A stretch of DNA of 64,000 nt from Rhodopseudomonas palustris (lineage in GTDB: Bacteria; Pseudomonadota; Alphaproteobacteria; Rhizobiales; Xanthobacteraceae). Below the pieces are notes generated by a model. That model saw only the letters and a list, made by a program, of their open reading frames with translations. It did not search any database and was not told where the DNA came from. Shown here in pieces: positions 25,231-34,843 of the stretch (position 1 is its first letter; each line of letters starts with the position of its first letter). The stretch covers positions 3,983,501 to 4,047,500 of the forward strand of contig NZ_CP041387.1 of NCBI RefSeq assembly GCF_007005445.1. Direction: 5' to 3'. The position numbers and the translations under genes were made by a program.

Positions 25231-27585
25231 ATGGGCATCGAGGGTATCGGCGCGCGCGTCGCGCGCAAGGAAGACCGCCGCTTCATCACCGGCCGCGGCC
25301 GCTATGTCGACGACATCAAGCTGCAGGGCATGACCTACGCGCATTTCGTGCGCAGCCCGCACGCGCACGCCAAGATCACCGGCATCGAGCTCGACGCAGC
25401 CAAGGCGATGCCGGGCGTGATCGACGTGCTCACCGGCCAGCAGATCGTCGACGACAAGGTCGGCAACCTGATCTGCGGCTGGGCGATCCACTCCAAGGAT
25501 GGCTCGGCGATGAAGATGGGCGCGTGGCCGGCGATGGCGCCGGAGACAGTGCGCTTTGTCGGCCAGGCGGTCGCGGTGGTGATCGCCGAGAGCAAGAACC
25601 TCGCCCGCGACGCCGCCGAGGCCGTAGTGGTGCACTACGAAGAGCTGCCCGCGGTCGCCAACATCAAGGCGGCGATTGCGGATGGTGCGGCGCAGCTTCA
25701 CCCCGAAGCGCCCGGCAACATCGTGTACGACTGGGAGATCGGCGATCAGAAGGCAACCGACGAGGCGTTCAGCAAGGCCGCCAACGTCGTCTCGATCGAG
25801 CTCACCAACAACCGGCTGGTGCCGAACGCGATGGAGCCGCGCGCGGCGGTCGCCGAATACAATCCGGCCGAAGAGCACTTCACGCTCTACACCACCTCGC
25901 AAAACCCGCATGTCGCGCGCTTGGTGCTGTCGGCGTTCTACAACATCGCCCCCGAGCACAAGCTGCGGGTGGTGGCGCCCGATGTCGGCGGCGGCTTCGG
26001 CTCCAAGATCTTCATCTATCCGGAAGAGATGGTGGCGCTGTGGGCCTCGAAGAAAACCGGCCGCCCGGTGAAGTGGACCGGTGACCGCAACGAAGCCTTC
26101 GTCACCGACGCGCACGGCCGCGATCATCTGTCGAAAGCCGAGATGGCGTTCGACGCCGACAACAAGATGCTCGGGCTGCGGGTCAAGACCTACGCCAATT
26201 TCGGCGCCTATATGTCGCTGTTCTCGTCGTCGGTGCCGACCTATCTGTACGCGACGCTGCTGAGCGGCCAGTACAACATCCCGGCGATCTACACCGAGGT
26301 GGTGGGCGTCTACACCAACACCACGCCGGTCGACGCCTATCGCGGCGCCGGGCGGCCCGAGGCCTGCTATCTGCTGGAGCGACTGGTCGAGACCGCGGCG
26401 CGGCAGCTCAAGGTCGATCCGGCCGAACTGCGGCGCAAGAACTTCATCACCCAGTTCCCGCATCAGACCCCGGTGATCATGGCCTACGACACCGGCGACT
26501 TCAACGCGTCGCTCGACGCCGCGCTGAAGGCGATCGACTACGCCGGCTTCGCAAGCCGCAAGGCCAAGGCCAAGAGCGAAGGCAAGCTGCGCGGCATCGG
26601 CCTGTCCTGCTACATCGAGGCCTGCGGCATCGCGCCGTCCAAGGCGGTCGGCTCGCTCGGCGCCGGCGTCGGCCTTTGGGAATCTGCTGAAGTGCGCGTC
26701 AACCCGGTCGGCACCATCGAGATCCTGACCGGCTCGCACAGCCACGGCCAGGGCCACGAGACCACCTTCGCCCAATTGGTCGCCGACCGTCTCGGCATCC
26801 CGATCAACCATGTGTCGATCGTGCACGGCGACACCGACAAGGTGCAGTTCGGCATGGGCACCTACGGGTCGCGCTCGGCGGCGGTCGGCATGTCGGCGAT
26901 CTTCAAGGCGATGGAGAAGGTCGAAGCCAAGGCCAAGAAGATCGCGGCGCATCAGCTCGAAGCGAGCGAGAACGACATCGTCATCGAGAACGGCGAATTC
27001 AAAGTCACCGGCACCGACAAGGCAATCGCGCTGCCGATGGTCGCGCTCGCCGCCTATACGGCGCACAATTTGCCGGACGGCATGGAGCCCGGCCTGAAGG
27101 AAAGCGCGTTCTACGATCCGACCAACTTTACCTTCCCGGCCGGCTCGTACATCTGCGAAGTCGAGGTCGATCCGGGCACCGGCAAGACTTCGTTCGTCAA
27201 CTTCGTCGCGGTCGACGACTTCGGCCGGCTGATCAATCCGATGATCGTCGAGGGCCAGGTGCATGGCGGCCTGGTGCAGGGCATCGGCCAGGCGATCCTG
27301 GAAAACGCGATCTACGACGACAGCGGTCAGCTCGTGACCGCGTCGTTCATGGACTACGCGATGCCGCGCGCCGACGACGTGCCATCGTTCCAGATCTCGC
27401 ACACCACGACGCTGTGTCCGGGCAATCCGCTCGGCGTCAAGGGCTGCGGCGAGGCCGGCGCGATCGGTGCTTCGGCAGCGGTGATCAACGCCATCACCGA
27501 CGCGATCGGCAACAACCGGCTGGAAATGCCGGCGACGCCGGACCGGGTGTGGCACGCGATGCAACTGCAACAGGCGGCCGAATAA
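25231..27585 (+). CDS. coxL: Form II CO-dehydrogenase-like molybdenum large subunit
   Basis: A 784-residue molybdopterin-cytosine-dinucleotide subunit of the xanthine oxidase family. The active-site loop is AYRGAGR (about residues 369-375), the marker of form II CoxL; form I true CO dehydrogenases have AYRCSFR with the Cys that binds copper. Other family motifs are [22 protein letters not shown] (about residue 501) and the catalytic Glu in [13 protein letters not shown] near residue 740. The ATG at 25231 has GGGAGAG upstream; a TTG two codons earlier is the alternative. The in vivo substrate of form II enzymes is uncertain: CO in some reports, other carbonyl or aromatic compounds are possible. 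Confidence 0.9.
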   Translation: MGIEGIGARVARKEDRRFITGRGRYVDDIKLQGMTYAHFVRSPHAHAKITGIELDAAKAMPGVIDVLTGQQIVDDKVGNLICGWAIHSKDGSAMKMGAWPAMAPETVRFVGQAVAVVIAESKNLARDAAEAVVVHYEELPAVANIKAAIADGAAQLHPEAPGNIVYDWEIGDQKATDEAFSKAANVVSIELTNNRLVPNAMEPRAAVAEYNPAEEHFTLYTTSQNPHVARLVLSAFYNIAPEHKLRVVAPDVGGGFGSKIFIYPEEMVALWASKKTGRPVKWTGDRNEAFVTDAHGRDHLSKAEMAFDADNKMLGLRVKTYANFGAYMSLFSSSVPTYLYATLLSGQYNIPAIYTEVVGVYTNTTPVDAYRGAGRPEACYLLERLVETAARQLKVDPAELRRKNFITQFPHQTPVIMAYDTGDFNASLDAALKAIDYAGFASRKAKAKSEGKLRGIGLSCYIEACGIAPSKAVGSLGAGVGLWESAEVRVNPVGTIEILTGSHSHGQGHETTFAQLVADRLGIPINHVSIVHGDTDKVQFGMGTYGSRSAAVGMSAIFKAMEKVEAKAKKIAAHQLEASENDIVIENGEFKVTGTDKAIALPMVALAAYTAHNLPDGMEPGLKESAFYDPTNFTFPAGSYICEVEVDPGTGKTSFVNFVAVDDFGRLINPMIVEGQVHGGLVQGIGQAILENAIYDDSGQLVTASFMDYAMPRADDVPSFQISHTTTLCPGNPLGVKGCGEAGAIGASAAVINAITDAIGNNRLEMPATPDRVWHAMQLQQAAE

Positions 27586-27589
27586 GACC

Positions 27590-27678
27590 GTCATTGCGAG
27601 CACCCGGATCCGCGCGTCGCGCGGTCCGGGCACAGGCTCCGCGAAGCAATCCAGAGGCTTCGCTTCTCGCAATGGCGG
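27590..27678. repeat. Intergenic palindromic repeat, family A
   Basis: Starts GTCATTGCGAG and ends CTCGCAATGGC, forming outer arms around a GC-rich inner hairpin and the phrase GCGAAGCAATCCAG. A second copy of this family, inverted, is at 31381-31415. It sits between coxL and coxM, inside the presumed operon, so it would be transcribed into the mRNA. Confidence 0.7.
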
Positions 27679-27725
27679 AGAGCTTGTTGGACAGACAAAC
27701 AATCGATCTCTGACAGGAGATACCC

Positions 27726-28526
27726 ATGTATTCCACCAACTATCACCGCGCCTCCTCGGTCGACGAAGCCGTGGCGCTGATCGCCAAGGGCAGCGACGCC
27801 AAATTCCTGGCCGGCGGCCACACGCTGCTGCCGGTGATGAAGCAGCGGCTCGCAGCGCCGGGCGATCTCGTCGACATCGCCAAGATCCCGGCGCTGATCG
27901 GGATCGAGGCCAGCTGCGAAACGCTGACCATCAAGGCGGCGACCACCTATTACGACATCATGCACAATGCCGACGTGAAGCGCATGATCCCGGCGATCGC
28001 GCATCTCACCTCGGTGCTGGGCGATCCGGCGGTGCGCTATCGCGGCACGATCGGCGGATCGGTCGCCACCAACGATCCGGCGGCGGACTATCCGGCCGCG
28101 ATCCTGGCGCTGAACGCGACGGTGAAGACCAACAAGCGCGAAATCCCGGCCGATCAGTTTTTCAAGGGACTGTTCATGACCGCGCTCGACGACAACGAGA
28201 TGATCACCGCGATCTCGTTCCCGGTGCCGGAGAAGGCCGGCTACGCCAAGATGCGCAATCCGGCATCGCGCTTCGCGCTGACCGGCGTGTTCGTCGCCAA
28301 GCTGAAGAGCGGCGAGATCCGCGCCGCCGCCACCGGCGCCTCGCAGGACGGTGTGATGCGGGTGCCGGTGATCGAAGACGCATTGAAGGCGAATTGGTCG
28401 GCGTCGGCGCTGGACGGCATCAAGGTATCCGACGATGGCCTGATCGAGGACATCCACGGCACCTCGGACTACCGCGCCAACCTGATCAAGGTGATGGCGC
28501 AGCGCGCGGTCCAGGCCGCAGGCTGA
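27726..28526 (+). CDS. coxM: CO-dehydrogenase-like medium subunit, FAD-binding
   Basis: A 266-residue flavoprotein subunit. The FAD-binding motifs of the family are visible: AGGHTLLPVMKQRL (about residues 33-46) and TIGGSVATNDPAADYPAAI (about residues 105-123). It accepts electrons from the iron-sulfur subunit and passes them to quinone or another acceptor. It is 140 nt downstream of coxL, separated by a repeat, and ends at a strong terminator. Maturation genes (coxD, E, F, G) are not in the window. Confidence 0.92.
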   Translation: MYSTNYHRASSVDEAVALIAKGSDAKFLAGGHTLLPVMKQRLAAPGDLVDIAKIPALIGIEASCETLTIKAATTYYDIMHNADVKRMIPAIAHLTSVLGDPAVRYRGTIGGSVATNDPAADYPAAILALNATVKTNKREIPADQFFKGLFMTALDDNEMITAISFPVPEKAGYAKMRNPASRFALTGVFVAKLKSGEIRAAATGASQDGVMRVPVIEDALKANWSASALDGIKVSDDGLIEDIHGTSDYRANLIKVMAQRAVQAAG

Positions 28527-28546
28527 GTAATTCCACTCCACGGCAG

Positions 28547-28580
28547 GCGGCGCGCCGGTGGCGCGCCGCTTTGTTTTTGT
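28547..28580 (+). terminator. Strong intrinsic terminator after coxM
   Basis: A perfect 10-bp stem, GCGGCGCGCC / GGCGCGCCGC, with a 3-nt GGT loop, followed by TTTGTTTTTG. This ends the coxSLM unit 21 nt after the coxM stop. Confidence 0.85.
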
Positions 28581-28711
28581 GCGGTGCCGCAGCATGGCGG
28601 CATGCGGCGCTGGGACGAAAAGTCACTTGCCCGGAGCACACCGGGCATGATGATTGATCCTGACAACAACCGCTCCGCGCCGCGCGCGGACAACAACAAT
28701 GGACACCCAAG

Positions 28712-29827
28712 GTGCAAGACACAGTGACCGCCTCCCCCAAGCCAACCACGAAAGCCAACGTCAGCGGCCCGCTCTCCGGTACCCGCATCGTCGAATTCGC
28801 CGGCATCGGGCCCGGCCCGTTCGGCTCGATGCTGCTCGCCGACATGGGCGCCGAGGTGATCACGCTGGTGCGCGCCGGCCAGAAGCCGCAGGGCGCCGCC
28901 GCGCGTGGCCGCACCGTCGTCACCGTCGACCTGAAGGACAAGGCCTCGGTCGCCGAGGTGCTGAATTTGCTCGACGGCGCTGACGCGCTGATCGAAGGCT
29001 ATCGCCCCGGCGTGATGGAGCGCCTCGGCCTCGGCCCCGACGTGGTGATGGCGCGCAATCCGAAGCTGGTCTATGCGCGGATGACCGGCTGGGGCCAGAC
29101 CGGCCCGCTGGCGCAGGCCGCCGGCCACGACATCAACTACATCTCGATCACCGGCGCGCTCGCAGCGATCGGCCCGGCCGACAAGCCGGTCCCGCCGCTC
29201 AATCTGGTCGGCGATTTCGGCGGCGGTTCGCTGTATCTGGTGGTCGGCATCCTCGCCGCGTTGCTCGAAGCCTCCAAGTCCGGCAAGGGCCAGGTGGTCG
29301 ATGCCGCGATGTGCGACGGCGCCGCCTCGCTGATCACGATGTTCTTCGACATGACCGCGGCGGGCCGCTGGAAGGAAGGCCGCGAGAGCAACATGCTCGA
29401 TGGCGGCGCGCACTTCTACGGCACCTATGCATGCGCCGACGGCCAGTTCATCTCGATCGGCTCGATCGAGCCGCAGTTCTACGCTCTGCTGCGCCAGATC
29501 GCCGGGCTGACCGACGCCGACTACGACGCCCAGATGGACATCAAGCAATGGCCGGCGCTGAAGCAGAAGCTCGCCGCGGTGTTCAAGACCAAGAGCCGCG
29601 ACGAATGGTGCAAGCTGATGGAAGGCACCGACGTCTGTTTCGCCCCGGTGCTGACGATGTCCGAAGCCACCAAGCATCCGCACATGGTGGCGCGCGAGGT
29701 GTTCATCAATCACGAGGGCCACACCCAGCCGGCCCCCGCCCCCCGCTTCTCCCGCACCCCCTCGGCCGCCCGCCCGCCGGTGCATTCGCAGATCGGCGAG
29801 GTGGTGAAGGCCTGGGGCGGGAATTAA
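28712..29827 (+). CDS. Alpha-methylacyl-CoA racemase / CaiB-type CoA-transferase family
   Basis: A 371-residue class III CoA-transferase-fold protein. The opening RIVEFAGIGPGPFGSMLLAD, the NPKLVYARMTGWGQTGPLA segment, and the pair GHDINY and VGDFGGG match alpha-methylacyl-CoA racemases, in which His and Asp of those two motifs are the acid-base pair. It would epimerise 2-methylacyl-CoA esters so that branched fatty acids can enter beta-oxidation. The start is GTG at 28712; its ribosome-binding site is poor. It lies behind the cox terminator with no clear link to cox function. A CoA-transferase activity cannot be fully excluded. Confidence 0.88.
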   Translation: MQDTVTASPKPTTKANVSGPLSGTRIVEFAGIGPGPFGSMLLADMGAEVITLVRAGQKPQGAAARGRTVVTVDLKDKASVAEVLNLLDGADALIEGYRPGVMERLGLGPDVVMARNPKLVYARMTGWGQTGPLAQAAGHDINYISITGALAAIGPADKPVPPLNLVGDFGGGSLYLVVGILAALLEASKSGKGQVVDAAMCDGAASLITMFFDMTAAGRWKEGRESNMLDGGAHFYGTYACADGQFISIGSIEPQFYALLRQIAGLTDADYDAQMDIKQWPALKQKLAAVFKTKSRDEWCKLMEGTDVCFAPVLTMSEATKHPHMVAREVFINHEGHTQPAPAPRFSRTPSAARPPVHSQIGEVVKAWGGN

Positions 29828-29838
29828 CAAGTCGTCAC

Positions 29839-29940
29839 GTCATTCCGGGGCGCTCGCGCAGCGAGCGAACCCGGAATCCAGCAGTTCAGAGCACCTCGGG
29901 ATTCCGGGTTCGCGAGCTACGCTCGCGCCCCGGAATGACG
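29839..29940. repeat. Intergenic palindromic repeat, family B
   Basis: Outer arms GTCATTCCGGGGCGCTCGCG and its inverted copy ending CGCGCCCCGGAATGAC surround a second pair of GGAATCC/GGATTCC-like arms. A sister copy is at 34461-34580. It lies between the convergent racemase and fahA genes and could also end transcription from both sides. Confidence 0.75.
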
Positions 29941-29950
29941 GTGCAAGGAA

Positions 29951-31219
29951 CTACTCGCTCGCCGCCAGCACCGTGCCCTCGACTTCGCCGAAGCCGACGC
30001 GGTAGCCGTCGCCTTGGCACCAGCCGCGCATCACCAGGCTGTCGCCGTCTTCGAGGAAGCTGCGGCTCTCGCCGCTGGGCAATTGCAGCGGCTCCGTCCC
30101 GTTCCAGCTCAATTCCAGCAGACTGCCGAGCTGATCCTTCTGCGGGCCCGACACCGTGCCGGAGCCGAGCAGATCACCGACGCTCATCGCGCAGCCGCTC
30201 GAGGCGTGGTGCACGAGCTGCTGCACCGACGACCAGTACATGTATTTGAAATTGGTGGCGCTGATCCGCGCCGGCTGCTGCATCGCTGGCGTCCGCAAGG
30301 CGACTTCCAGCGCCATGTCGTAATTGTTGACGCCCTTCTGCTGCAAATACGGCAGCGGCGCCGGGTCCTGCACCGGCCCGGTCACGCGAAACGGCTCCAG
30401 CGCCTCGCGGGTGACGATCCACGGGCTGATCGAGGTCGCGAACGCCTTGGCCTGGAACGGCCCGAGCGGCACGTACTCCCATTGCTGGATGTCGCGCGCG
30501 CTCCAGTCGTTGAGCAGCGTGAAGCCGAAGATCATGTCTTCAGCCTGCGCTTCGGTGAGCATCGAGCCCATCACCGAGGACTGCCCGACCACCACGCCGA
30601 TCTCGAGTTCGAAATCCAGCCGCTTGCAAGGTCCGAAGCTCGGCAGCTCCGCCGACGGCGGCTTGAGCTGGCCGCGGGGGCGGTGGATCTTGGTGCCGCT
30701 GACCACGACAGTCGAGGCCCGGCCGTTGTAACCGATCGGGATATGCAGCCAGTTCGGCAGCAGCGGATTGGTCTTGTCACGGAACATGGTGCCGACATTG
30801 GTGGCGTGTTCCTTCGACGAGTAGAAATCGGTGAAGCCTTCGACGCGGAGCGGCAGATGCAGCTTCACCCGGCGCATCGGCAGCAGCGCCCTGGCGCGCA
30901 ACTCCGCGTTGTCGCGCAGCTCGGGATTGTCGTGCCGCAGCAGCGCGCTGATCCGCGCCCGCGTGCTGCGCCAGACGTTCGGCCCGAGCGCCATGAAGGC
31001 ATTGATCGAGCCTTGCGCGAACACGCCTTCCGGCAGATCGAGCAGCTTCGCAGCCTGCAATGCTGAAAGATCGAGCACGAGCTCACCGATCGCGACACCA
31101 ACCCGGGGCGATGGATGATCTGCGGTCGAGAACACGCCGTAAGGCAGGTTCTGGATCGGGAAGTCGGAGTCAGCCTTCACCTCAATGAAGGAGCGCAGGC
31201 GCGGGTCGTTGGGGTGCAT
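29951..31219 (-). CDS. fahA: Fumarylacetoacetase
   Basis: A 422-residue hydrolase that splits fumarylacetoacetate into fumarate and acetoacetate, the last step of tyrosine/homogentisate catabolism. The N-terminal SH3-like domain is followed by the catalytic domain with DFYSSKEHATNVGTMFR (metal Asp and catalytic His), RLDFELEIGVVVG (metal Glu residues) and LNDWSARDIQQWEYVPLGPF. The length is normal. The ATG at 31219 has an AGGACC site upstream. It lies 203 nt after maiA on the same strand, with repeats in between, and is likely the third gene of the hmgA-maiA-fahA unit. Confidence 0.96.
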   Translation of the reverse strand: MHPNDPRLRSFIEVKADSDFPIQNLPYGVFSTADHPSPRVGVAIGELVLDLSALQAAKLLDLPEGVFAQGSINAFMALGPNVWRSTRARISALLRHDNPELRDNAELRARALLPMRRVKLHLPLRVEGFTDFYSSKEHATNVGTMFRDKTNPLLPNWLHIPIGYNGRASTVVVSGTKIHRPRGQLKPPSAELPSFGPCKRLDFELEIGVVVGQSSVMGSMLTEAQAEDMIFGFTLLNDWSARDIQQWEYVPLGPFQAKAFATSISPWIVTREALEPFRVTGPVQDPAPLPYLQQKGVNNYDMALEVALRTPAMQQPARISATNFKYMYWSSVQQLVHHASSGCAMSVGDLLGSGTVSGPQKDQLGSLLELSWNGTEPLQLPSGESRSFLEDGDSLVMRGWCQGDGYRVGFGEVEGTVLAASE

Positions 31220-31267
31220 TAAGGGTCCTGGATTTCGTTAGCTTCGATGCCGTCGTACTCGAACTTC

Positions 31268-31415
31268 GTCATGGCCGGGCTTGTCCCGGCCATCCACGCC
31301 TTCCTCGCGATCTATGCAGCAAGACGTGGATGCCCGGGACGAGCCCGGGCATGACAGGTTGATGGGTCGTACCAAAACAGCTGGATTGCTTCGTCGCTCC
31401 GCTCCTCGCAATGAC
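31268..31415. repeat. Composite of palindromic repeats (family C then family A)
   Basis: 31268-31355 is a family C element: GTCATGGCCGGGCTTGTCCC at one end and GGGACGAGCCCGGGCATGAC at the other, each arm being a hairpin itself. 31381-31415 is an inverted family A unit (CTGGATTGCTTCGTCGCTCC to CGCAATGAC). Both fall between maiA and fahA and would be part of their mRNA. Confidence 0.75.
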
Positions 31416-31422
31416 GAAGATA

Positions 31423-32079
31423 CTACTCCGCATCCGGCTGACGGCCCGGCTCCGCGGCGACGAAAGCGTCGATCTTCATTGCTTCGGCTTCGATCTGGCG
31501 GATGCGTTCGAACGGGGCGAGGTCGGCGTCGAAGCGGCGGGCGTTGAACACCTGCGGCACGATGCAGATGTCCGCGAGCGTCGGCCGGTCGCCGTAGGCG
31601 AACGGCCCCGGCGTCTGCGCCAGCCGCGCCTCGATCGCCGCAAAACCTTGTTCGATCCATTCTTTCGACCAACGGGCGCGGTCGATCTCGTCGACGCCGA
31701 GTTCGCTCAGCCGTTTCAGGATTCGGAGGTTACCGATTGGATGGATATCGCAAGCCACCGCATAGGCGATCTCGCGGACGATGGCGCGAGCCTTCGGATC
31801 TTTCGGCAGCAGCGGCGGCTCGGGATGAGTCTCGTCGAGATATTCGATGATCGCCAGCGATTGGCCGAGGTTGAACTCGCCCTCGCTCCAGTACGGCACC
31901 AGGCCGGCCGGATTGATCCACCGATAGGCCTCGAGGTTCTGCTCGCCGTCGCGCAGATGCACGTAGCGCTGCGCCACGATGATGTTCTTCAGGTTCAGCG
32001 CGATTCTGACCCGATAGGCCGCGGAGGAACGGAAATAGCCGTACAGCACCGCAGCGTCGTGATCCTGAGCTTTGGTCAT
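31423..32079 (-). CDS. maiA: Maleylacetoacetate isomerase (zeta-class GST)
   Basis: A 218-residue glutathione-S-transferase of the zeta class that isomerises maleylacetoacetate to fumarylacetoacetate using glutathione. The N-terminal motif [17 protein letters not shown] holds the catalytic Ser; the position often filled by Cys in eukaryotic SSCSWRV motifs is Ala, as in many bacterial enzymes. The C-terminal GST domain includes [20 protein letters not shown]. The start overlaps the hmgA stop by 4 nt (ATGA), which implies translational coupling. Confidence 0.95.
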   Translation of the reverse strand: MTKAQDHDAAVLYGYFRSSAAYRVRIALNLKNIIVAQRYVHLRDGEQNLEAYRWINPAGLVPYWSEGEFNLGQSLAIIEYLDETHPEPPLLPKDPKARAIVREIAYAVACDIHPIGNLRILKRLSELGVDEIDRARWSKEWIEQGFAAIEARLAQTPGPFAYGDRPTLADICIVPQVFNARRFDADLAPFERIRQIEAEAMKIDAFVAAEPGRQPDAE

Positions 32080-33422
32080 GGCCGGTTCGGATCAAAGCGC
32101 TTTTCGAGGCCGTTCCAGCAGTCGGCGTAGTCGTCCTGCAGCAGGCCCGAGTTCGCCGCATATTCGGTGACGCGCTGCGGATAGCGGGTCTCGAACATGA
32201 ACGCCATCGTGCCGGTCAGCTTCACCGGCTTCAGCTCGCCGTTGCTGGCATGATCGAACGCCTCGCGGTCAGGCCCGTGCGGCAGCATCATGTTGTGCAG
32301 CGATGCGCCGCCGGGCACGAAGCCCTGCGGCTTGGCGTCATACACGCCGTAGATCAGCCCCATGAACTCCGACATGATGTTCATATGATACCACGGCGGC
32401 CGGAAGGTGTTCTCGGCCACCATCCAGCGCTCGGGGAAGATCACGAAGTCGATATTGGCGGTGCCGGGCGTCTCGGACGGCGAGGTCAGCACCGTGAAGA
32501 TCGACGGATCGGGATGATCGAAGCCGATCGCGCCGACCGGCGAATAGGTCCGCAGATCGTATTTGTACGGCGCGTAATTGCCGTGCCAGGCGACGACGTC
32601 GATCGGCGAATGCGCAAGCTGCGTCACGTACAGCGCGCCGCCCCATTTCACATACAGCTCGGTCGGCGTGTCTTTGTCCTCGTAAGCGGCGACCGGGGTG
32701 AGAAAGTCGCGCGAATTGGCGAGGCAGTTGGCGCCGATCGGGCCGCGCTCCGGCAGCGTGAAGGCGCCGCCGTAGTTCTCGCATAGATAGCCGCGCGCCG
32801 GGCCGTCGACCAGCTCGACCCGGAATTTGACGCCGCGCGGGATCACCGCGATCTCGGCCGGCTCGATGCTGATGATTCCGAACTCGGTGACGAGGCGTAG
32901 GCTGCCCTGCTGCGGCACGAACATCATCTCGCCGTCGGCATTGTAGAAATGCTGATCGACCATCGACTCGGTGATCAGATAGAGATGCGTCGCCATCCCG
33001 GCCTGGGTGTTGACGTCGCCGGCGGTGGTCATGGTGCGCACGCCCTGCAGGAAGGTCAGCTTGTCCTGCGGCATCGGCGGCGGATCCCAGCGCAGTTGCG
33101 CGATCGGCAGGTCGTGCTCGAAGCACGGCGCCGAGCGCCACAGGCCCATCTCGGCCTTGGCGAACTGGCCGGAGTGCTTCACCGAGGGACGGATGCGATA
33201 CAGCCACGATCGCTCGTTGGCGCCGCGCGGCGCGGTGAAGGGCGAACCGGACAACTGCTCAGCGTAGAGACCATAGGCGCAGCGCTGCGGCGAGTTGCGC
33301 CCCACCGGCAGCGCGCCGGGCAGCGCCTCGGTCTCGAACGAATTGCCGAAGCCGGACATGTAGCCGGGCGTGATGCCTTGCGAGGAGTTGCCGATGATCT
33401 GCGGCGCGGCATTGATGTTCAT
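32076..33422 (-). CDS. hmgA: Homogentisate 1,2-dioxygenase
   Basis: A 448-residue non-heme iron dioxygenase that opens the ring of homogentisate to maleylacetoacetate. The sequence shows [20 protein letters not shown] at the start, [16 protein letters not shown] in the middle and the metal-site segment [16 protein letters not shown] near residues 365-380. The ATG at 33422 has GGAGG upstream. It is the first gene of the hmgA-maiA-fahA catabolic unit; a metallo-beta-lactamase-fold gene lies 57 nt upstream on the same strand and is probably co-transcribed. Confidence 0.96.
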   Translation of the reverse strand: MNINAAPQIIGNSSQGITPGYMSGFGNSFETEALPGALPVGRNSPQRCAYGLYAEQLSGSPFTAPRGANERSWLYRIRPSVKHSGQFAKAEMGLWRSAPCFEHDLPIAQLRWDPPPMPQDKLTFLQGVRTMTTAGDVNTQAGMATHLYLITESMVDQHFYNADGEMMFVPQQGSLRLVTEFGIISIEPAEIAVIPRGVKFRVELVDGPARGYLCENYGGAFTLPERGPIGANCLANSRDFLTPVAAYEDKDTPTELYVKWGGALYVTQLAHSPIDVVAWHGNYAPYKYDLRTYSPVGAIGFDHPDPSIFTVLTSPSETPGTANIDFVIFPERWMVAENTFRPPWYHMNIMSEFMGLIYGVYDAKPQGFVPGGASLHNMMLPHGPDREAFDHASNGELKPVKLTGTMAFMFETRYPQRVTEYAANSGLLQDDYADCWNGLEKRFDPNRP

Positions 33423-33479
33423 GGTCGTCCTCCGATCGGTTGGCGAGGGACGCGGCCGAAGCCGCGCTCGCGGTTCGGA

Positions 33480-34433
33480 CTAACCGCCCTGCAGGGCGGC
33501 CCACATTTCGCGATCGCGCTCGGCGGTCCAGATCACCGGATCATCGATGCCCGAGGCTTCGTCGAACGCCCGCGACACGTTGAACGGCAGGCAGTGCTCG
33601 TAGATCGCGAAGGACGCGAACTTCGGGTCCATCACCTCGCGGGTGGCGTCCCAGGTCTCCTTCAGGCTGCGGCCCTTGGCGACCGAGACCTCGGCAGCGC
33701 CGTACAGCGTGCCGACGAAATCGCGCGTCATCGCGATCGCCTCGCGCGTGGTCTCCAGCCCCTTCAGCGCGTCGCCGCGCCCGGGCGCGATCGCCTTCGG
33801 ATTGAACTCGCGGATCTCATTCAGCGTCGCCGGCCATTCGCGCAAATACGCGTCGCCGCAATAGCAGGCCGAGTGATACTCGACGAGGTCTCCGGTGAAC
33901 ATCACCTGCGCGTCCGGCACCCAGGCGACGATGTCACCCGAGGTGTGGCCGGCGCCGAGCTGCATCAGCCGCACCTCACGCTTGCCTAGGAAAACCGACA
34001 TCTCGCCGTCGAACGCCAGCGTCGGCCAGGTCAGCCCCGGAATGCTCTCGGCATCCTGGAACAGCCGCGGAAACCGGCCGTATTCCGAATCCCAATCCTG
34101 CTGGCCGCGCTCCTCGATCAGTCGGTAGGTCTCCTGCGACGCGATGATGCCTTGCGCCTGATAGGCCGACGCGCCGAGCACGCGCACCGCATGATAGTGC
34201 GACAGCACCACGTATTTGATCGGCTTGTCGGTGACGCTGCGGACGCGCTCGATCACCTTGCCGGCCATCGCCGGCGTCGCCTGCGCGTCGAACACCAGAC
34301 AGCCATCGTCGCCGACGATCACCGCCGAATTCGGATCACCCTCCGCCGTGAATGCGTACAGATCGGGACCGATCTCGGAAAACGTCACCTTCTTCTCGGC
34401 GAGGTCGGTGGTGGAGGCGAAGCCTTTGGCCAT
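33480..34433 (-). CDS. Metallo-beta-lactamase-fold protein with degenerate metal motif
   Basis: A 317-residue MBL-fold protein without signal peptide. The fold signatures are SAVIVGDDGCLVFDAQATP, the motif-2 region VVLSHYHAVRVLGAS, LGAGHTSGDIVAW (third metal His), and MFTGDLVEYHSACYCGD (bridging Asp). The usual HxHxDH reads H79-Y-H81-A-V83-R84, so the Asp and last His of metal site 2 are Val and Arg. It may bind one metal ion or have a changed chemistry. It lies just before hmgA on the same strand and next to an FAD hydroxylase, so a role in aromatic catabolism (for example lactone or thioester hydrolysis) is likely from context only. The ATG at 34433 has AAGGA upstream. Confidence 0.75.
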   Translation of the reverse strand: MAKGFASTTDLAEKKVTFSEIGPDLYAFTAEGDPNSAVIVGDDGCLVFDAQATPAMAGKVIERVRSVTDKPIKYVVLSHYHAVRVLGASAYQAQGIIASQETYRLIEERGQQDWDSEYGRFPRLFQDAESIPGLTWPTLAFDGEMSVFLGKREVRLMQLGAGHTSGDIVAWVPDAQVMFTGDLVEYHSACYCGDAYLREWPATLNEIREFNPKAIAPGRGDALKGLETTREAIAMTRDFVGTLYGAAEVSVAKGRSLKETWDATREVMDPKFASFAIYEHCLPFNVSRAFDEASGIDDPVIWTAERDREMWAALQGG

Positions 34434-34460
34434 GTGTATTCCTTACTCTGTTTTTAGTTG

Positions 34461-34580
34461 GTCATTCCGGGGCGCTCGCGCAGCGAGCGAACCCGGAATC
34501 CCGAGCTGTTCTGCGACCGCCGCTTCGCACCATCACTTCGAGATTCCGGGTTCGCGCCTCGCGGCGCGCACCGGAATGAC
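34461..34580. repeat. Intergenic palindromic repeat, family B (second copy)
   Basis: Opens with the same GTCATTCCGGGGCGCTCGCG as the copy at 29839-29940 and closes with CACCGGAATGAC; the inner arms (CCCGGAATCCC / GAGATTCCGGG) also match. It separates the DUF2783 gene from the MBL-fold gene, both on the minus strand. Confidence 0.75.
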
Positions 34581-34627
34581 GAACCTTGGGACGATGTGCT
34601 TGCGCCGCGCGGTTTCGTTGACGCCGG

Positions 34628-34843
34628 TCACTCCCGTTGCCCCTCCACCACGCTCCGCTTCGCCAGCGCCGTCGCTTCGCGCAGCAGGTCGAGGTCGCCG
34701 ATGTGGTTGGCGAGGATCAGCACCAGCGCCGCGTCGAGCGCCGCGCTCTGTTCGTCGCTGAGCCCGCGATGCGTCTCGACGATCAGCCGGTAGGCAGCAT
34801 CGGGATCGGCGAAATTGCTTTTGGTCGACAGCACGGCACTCAT
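34628..34843 (-). CDS. Small DUF2783-type protein, possible hydroxylase partner
   Basis: A 71-residue acidic helical protein, MSAVLSTKSNFADPDAAYRL followed by SDEQSAALDAALVLILANHI; I recognise it as DUF2783-like. The frame allows a start six codons earlier, but the ATG at 34843 overlaps the stop of the FAD hydroxylase (ATGA), the usual sign of translational coupling. In Pseudomonas putida the 3-hydroxyphenylacetate hydroxylase MhaA needs a small coupling protein, MhaB; by size and position this protein could play that part here. That is inference; no similarity to MhaB was tested. Confidence 0.7.
   Translation of the reverse strand: MSAVLSTKSNFADPDAAYRLIVETHRGLSDEQSAALDAALVLILANHIGDLDLLREATALAKRSVVEGQRE

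Noticed and set aside
25051..27702. 883-codon open frame on the minus strand opposite coxL
   Set aside because: Antisense shadow with Arg/Asp/Val-rich composition; coxL on the plus strand shows all family motifs.
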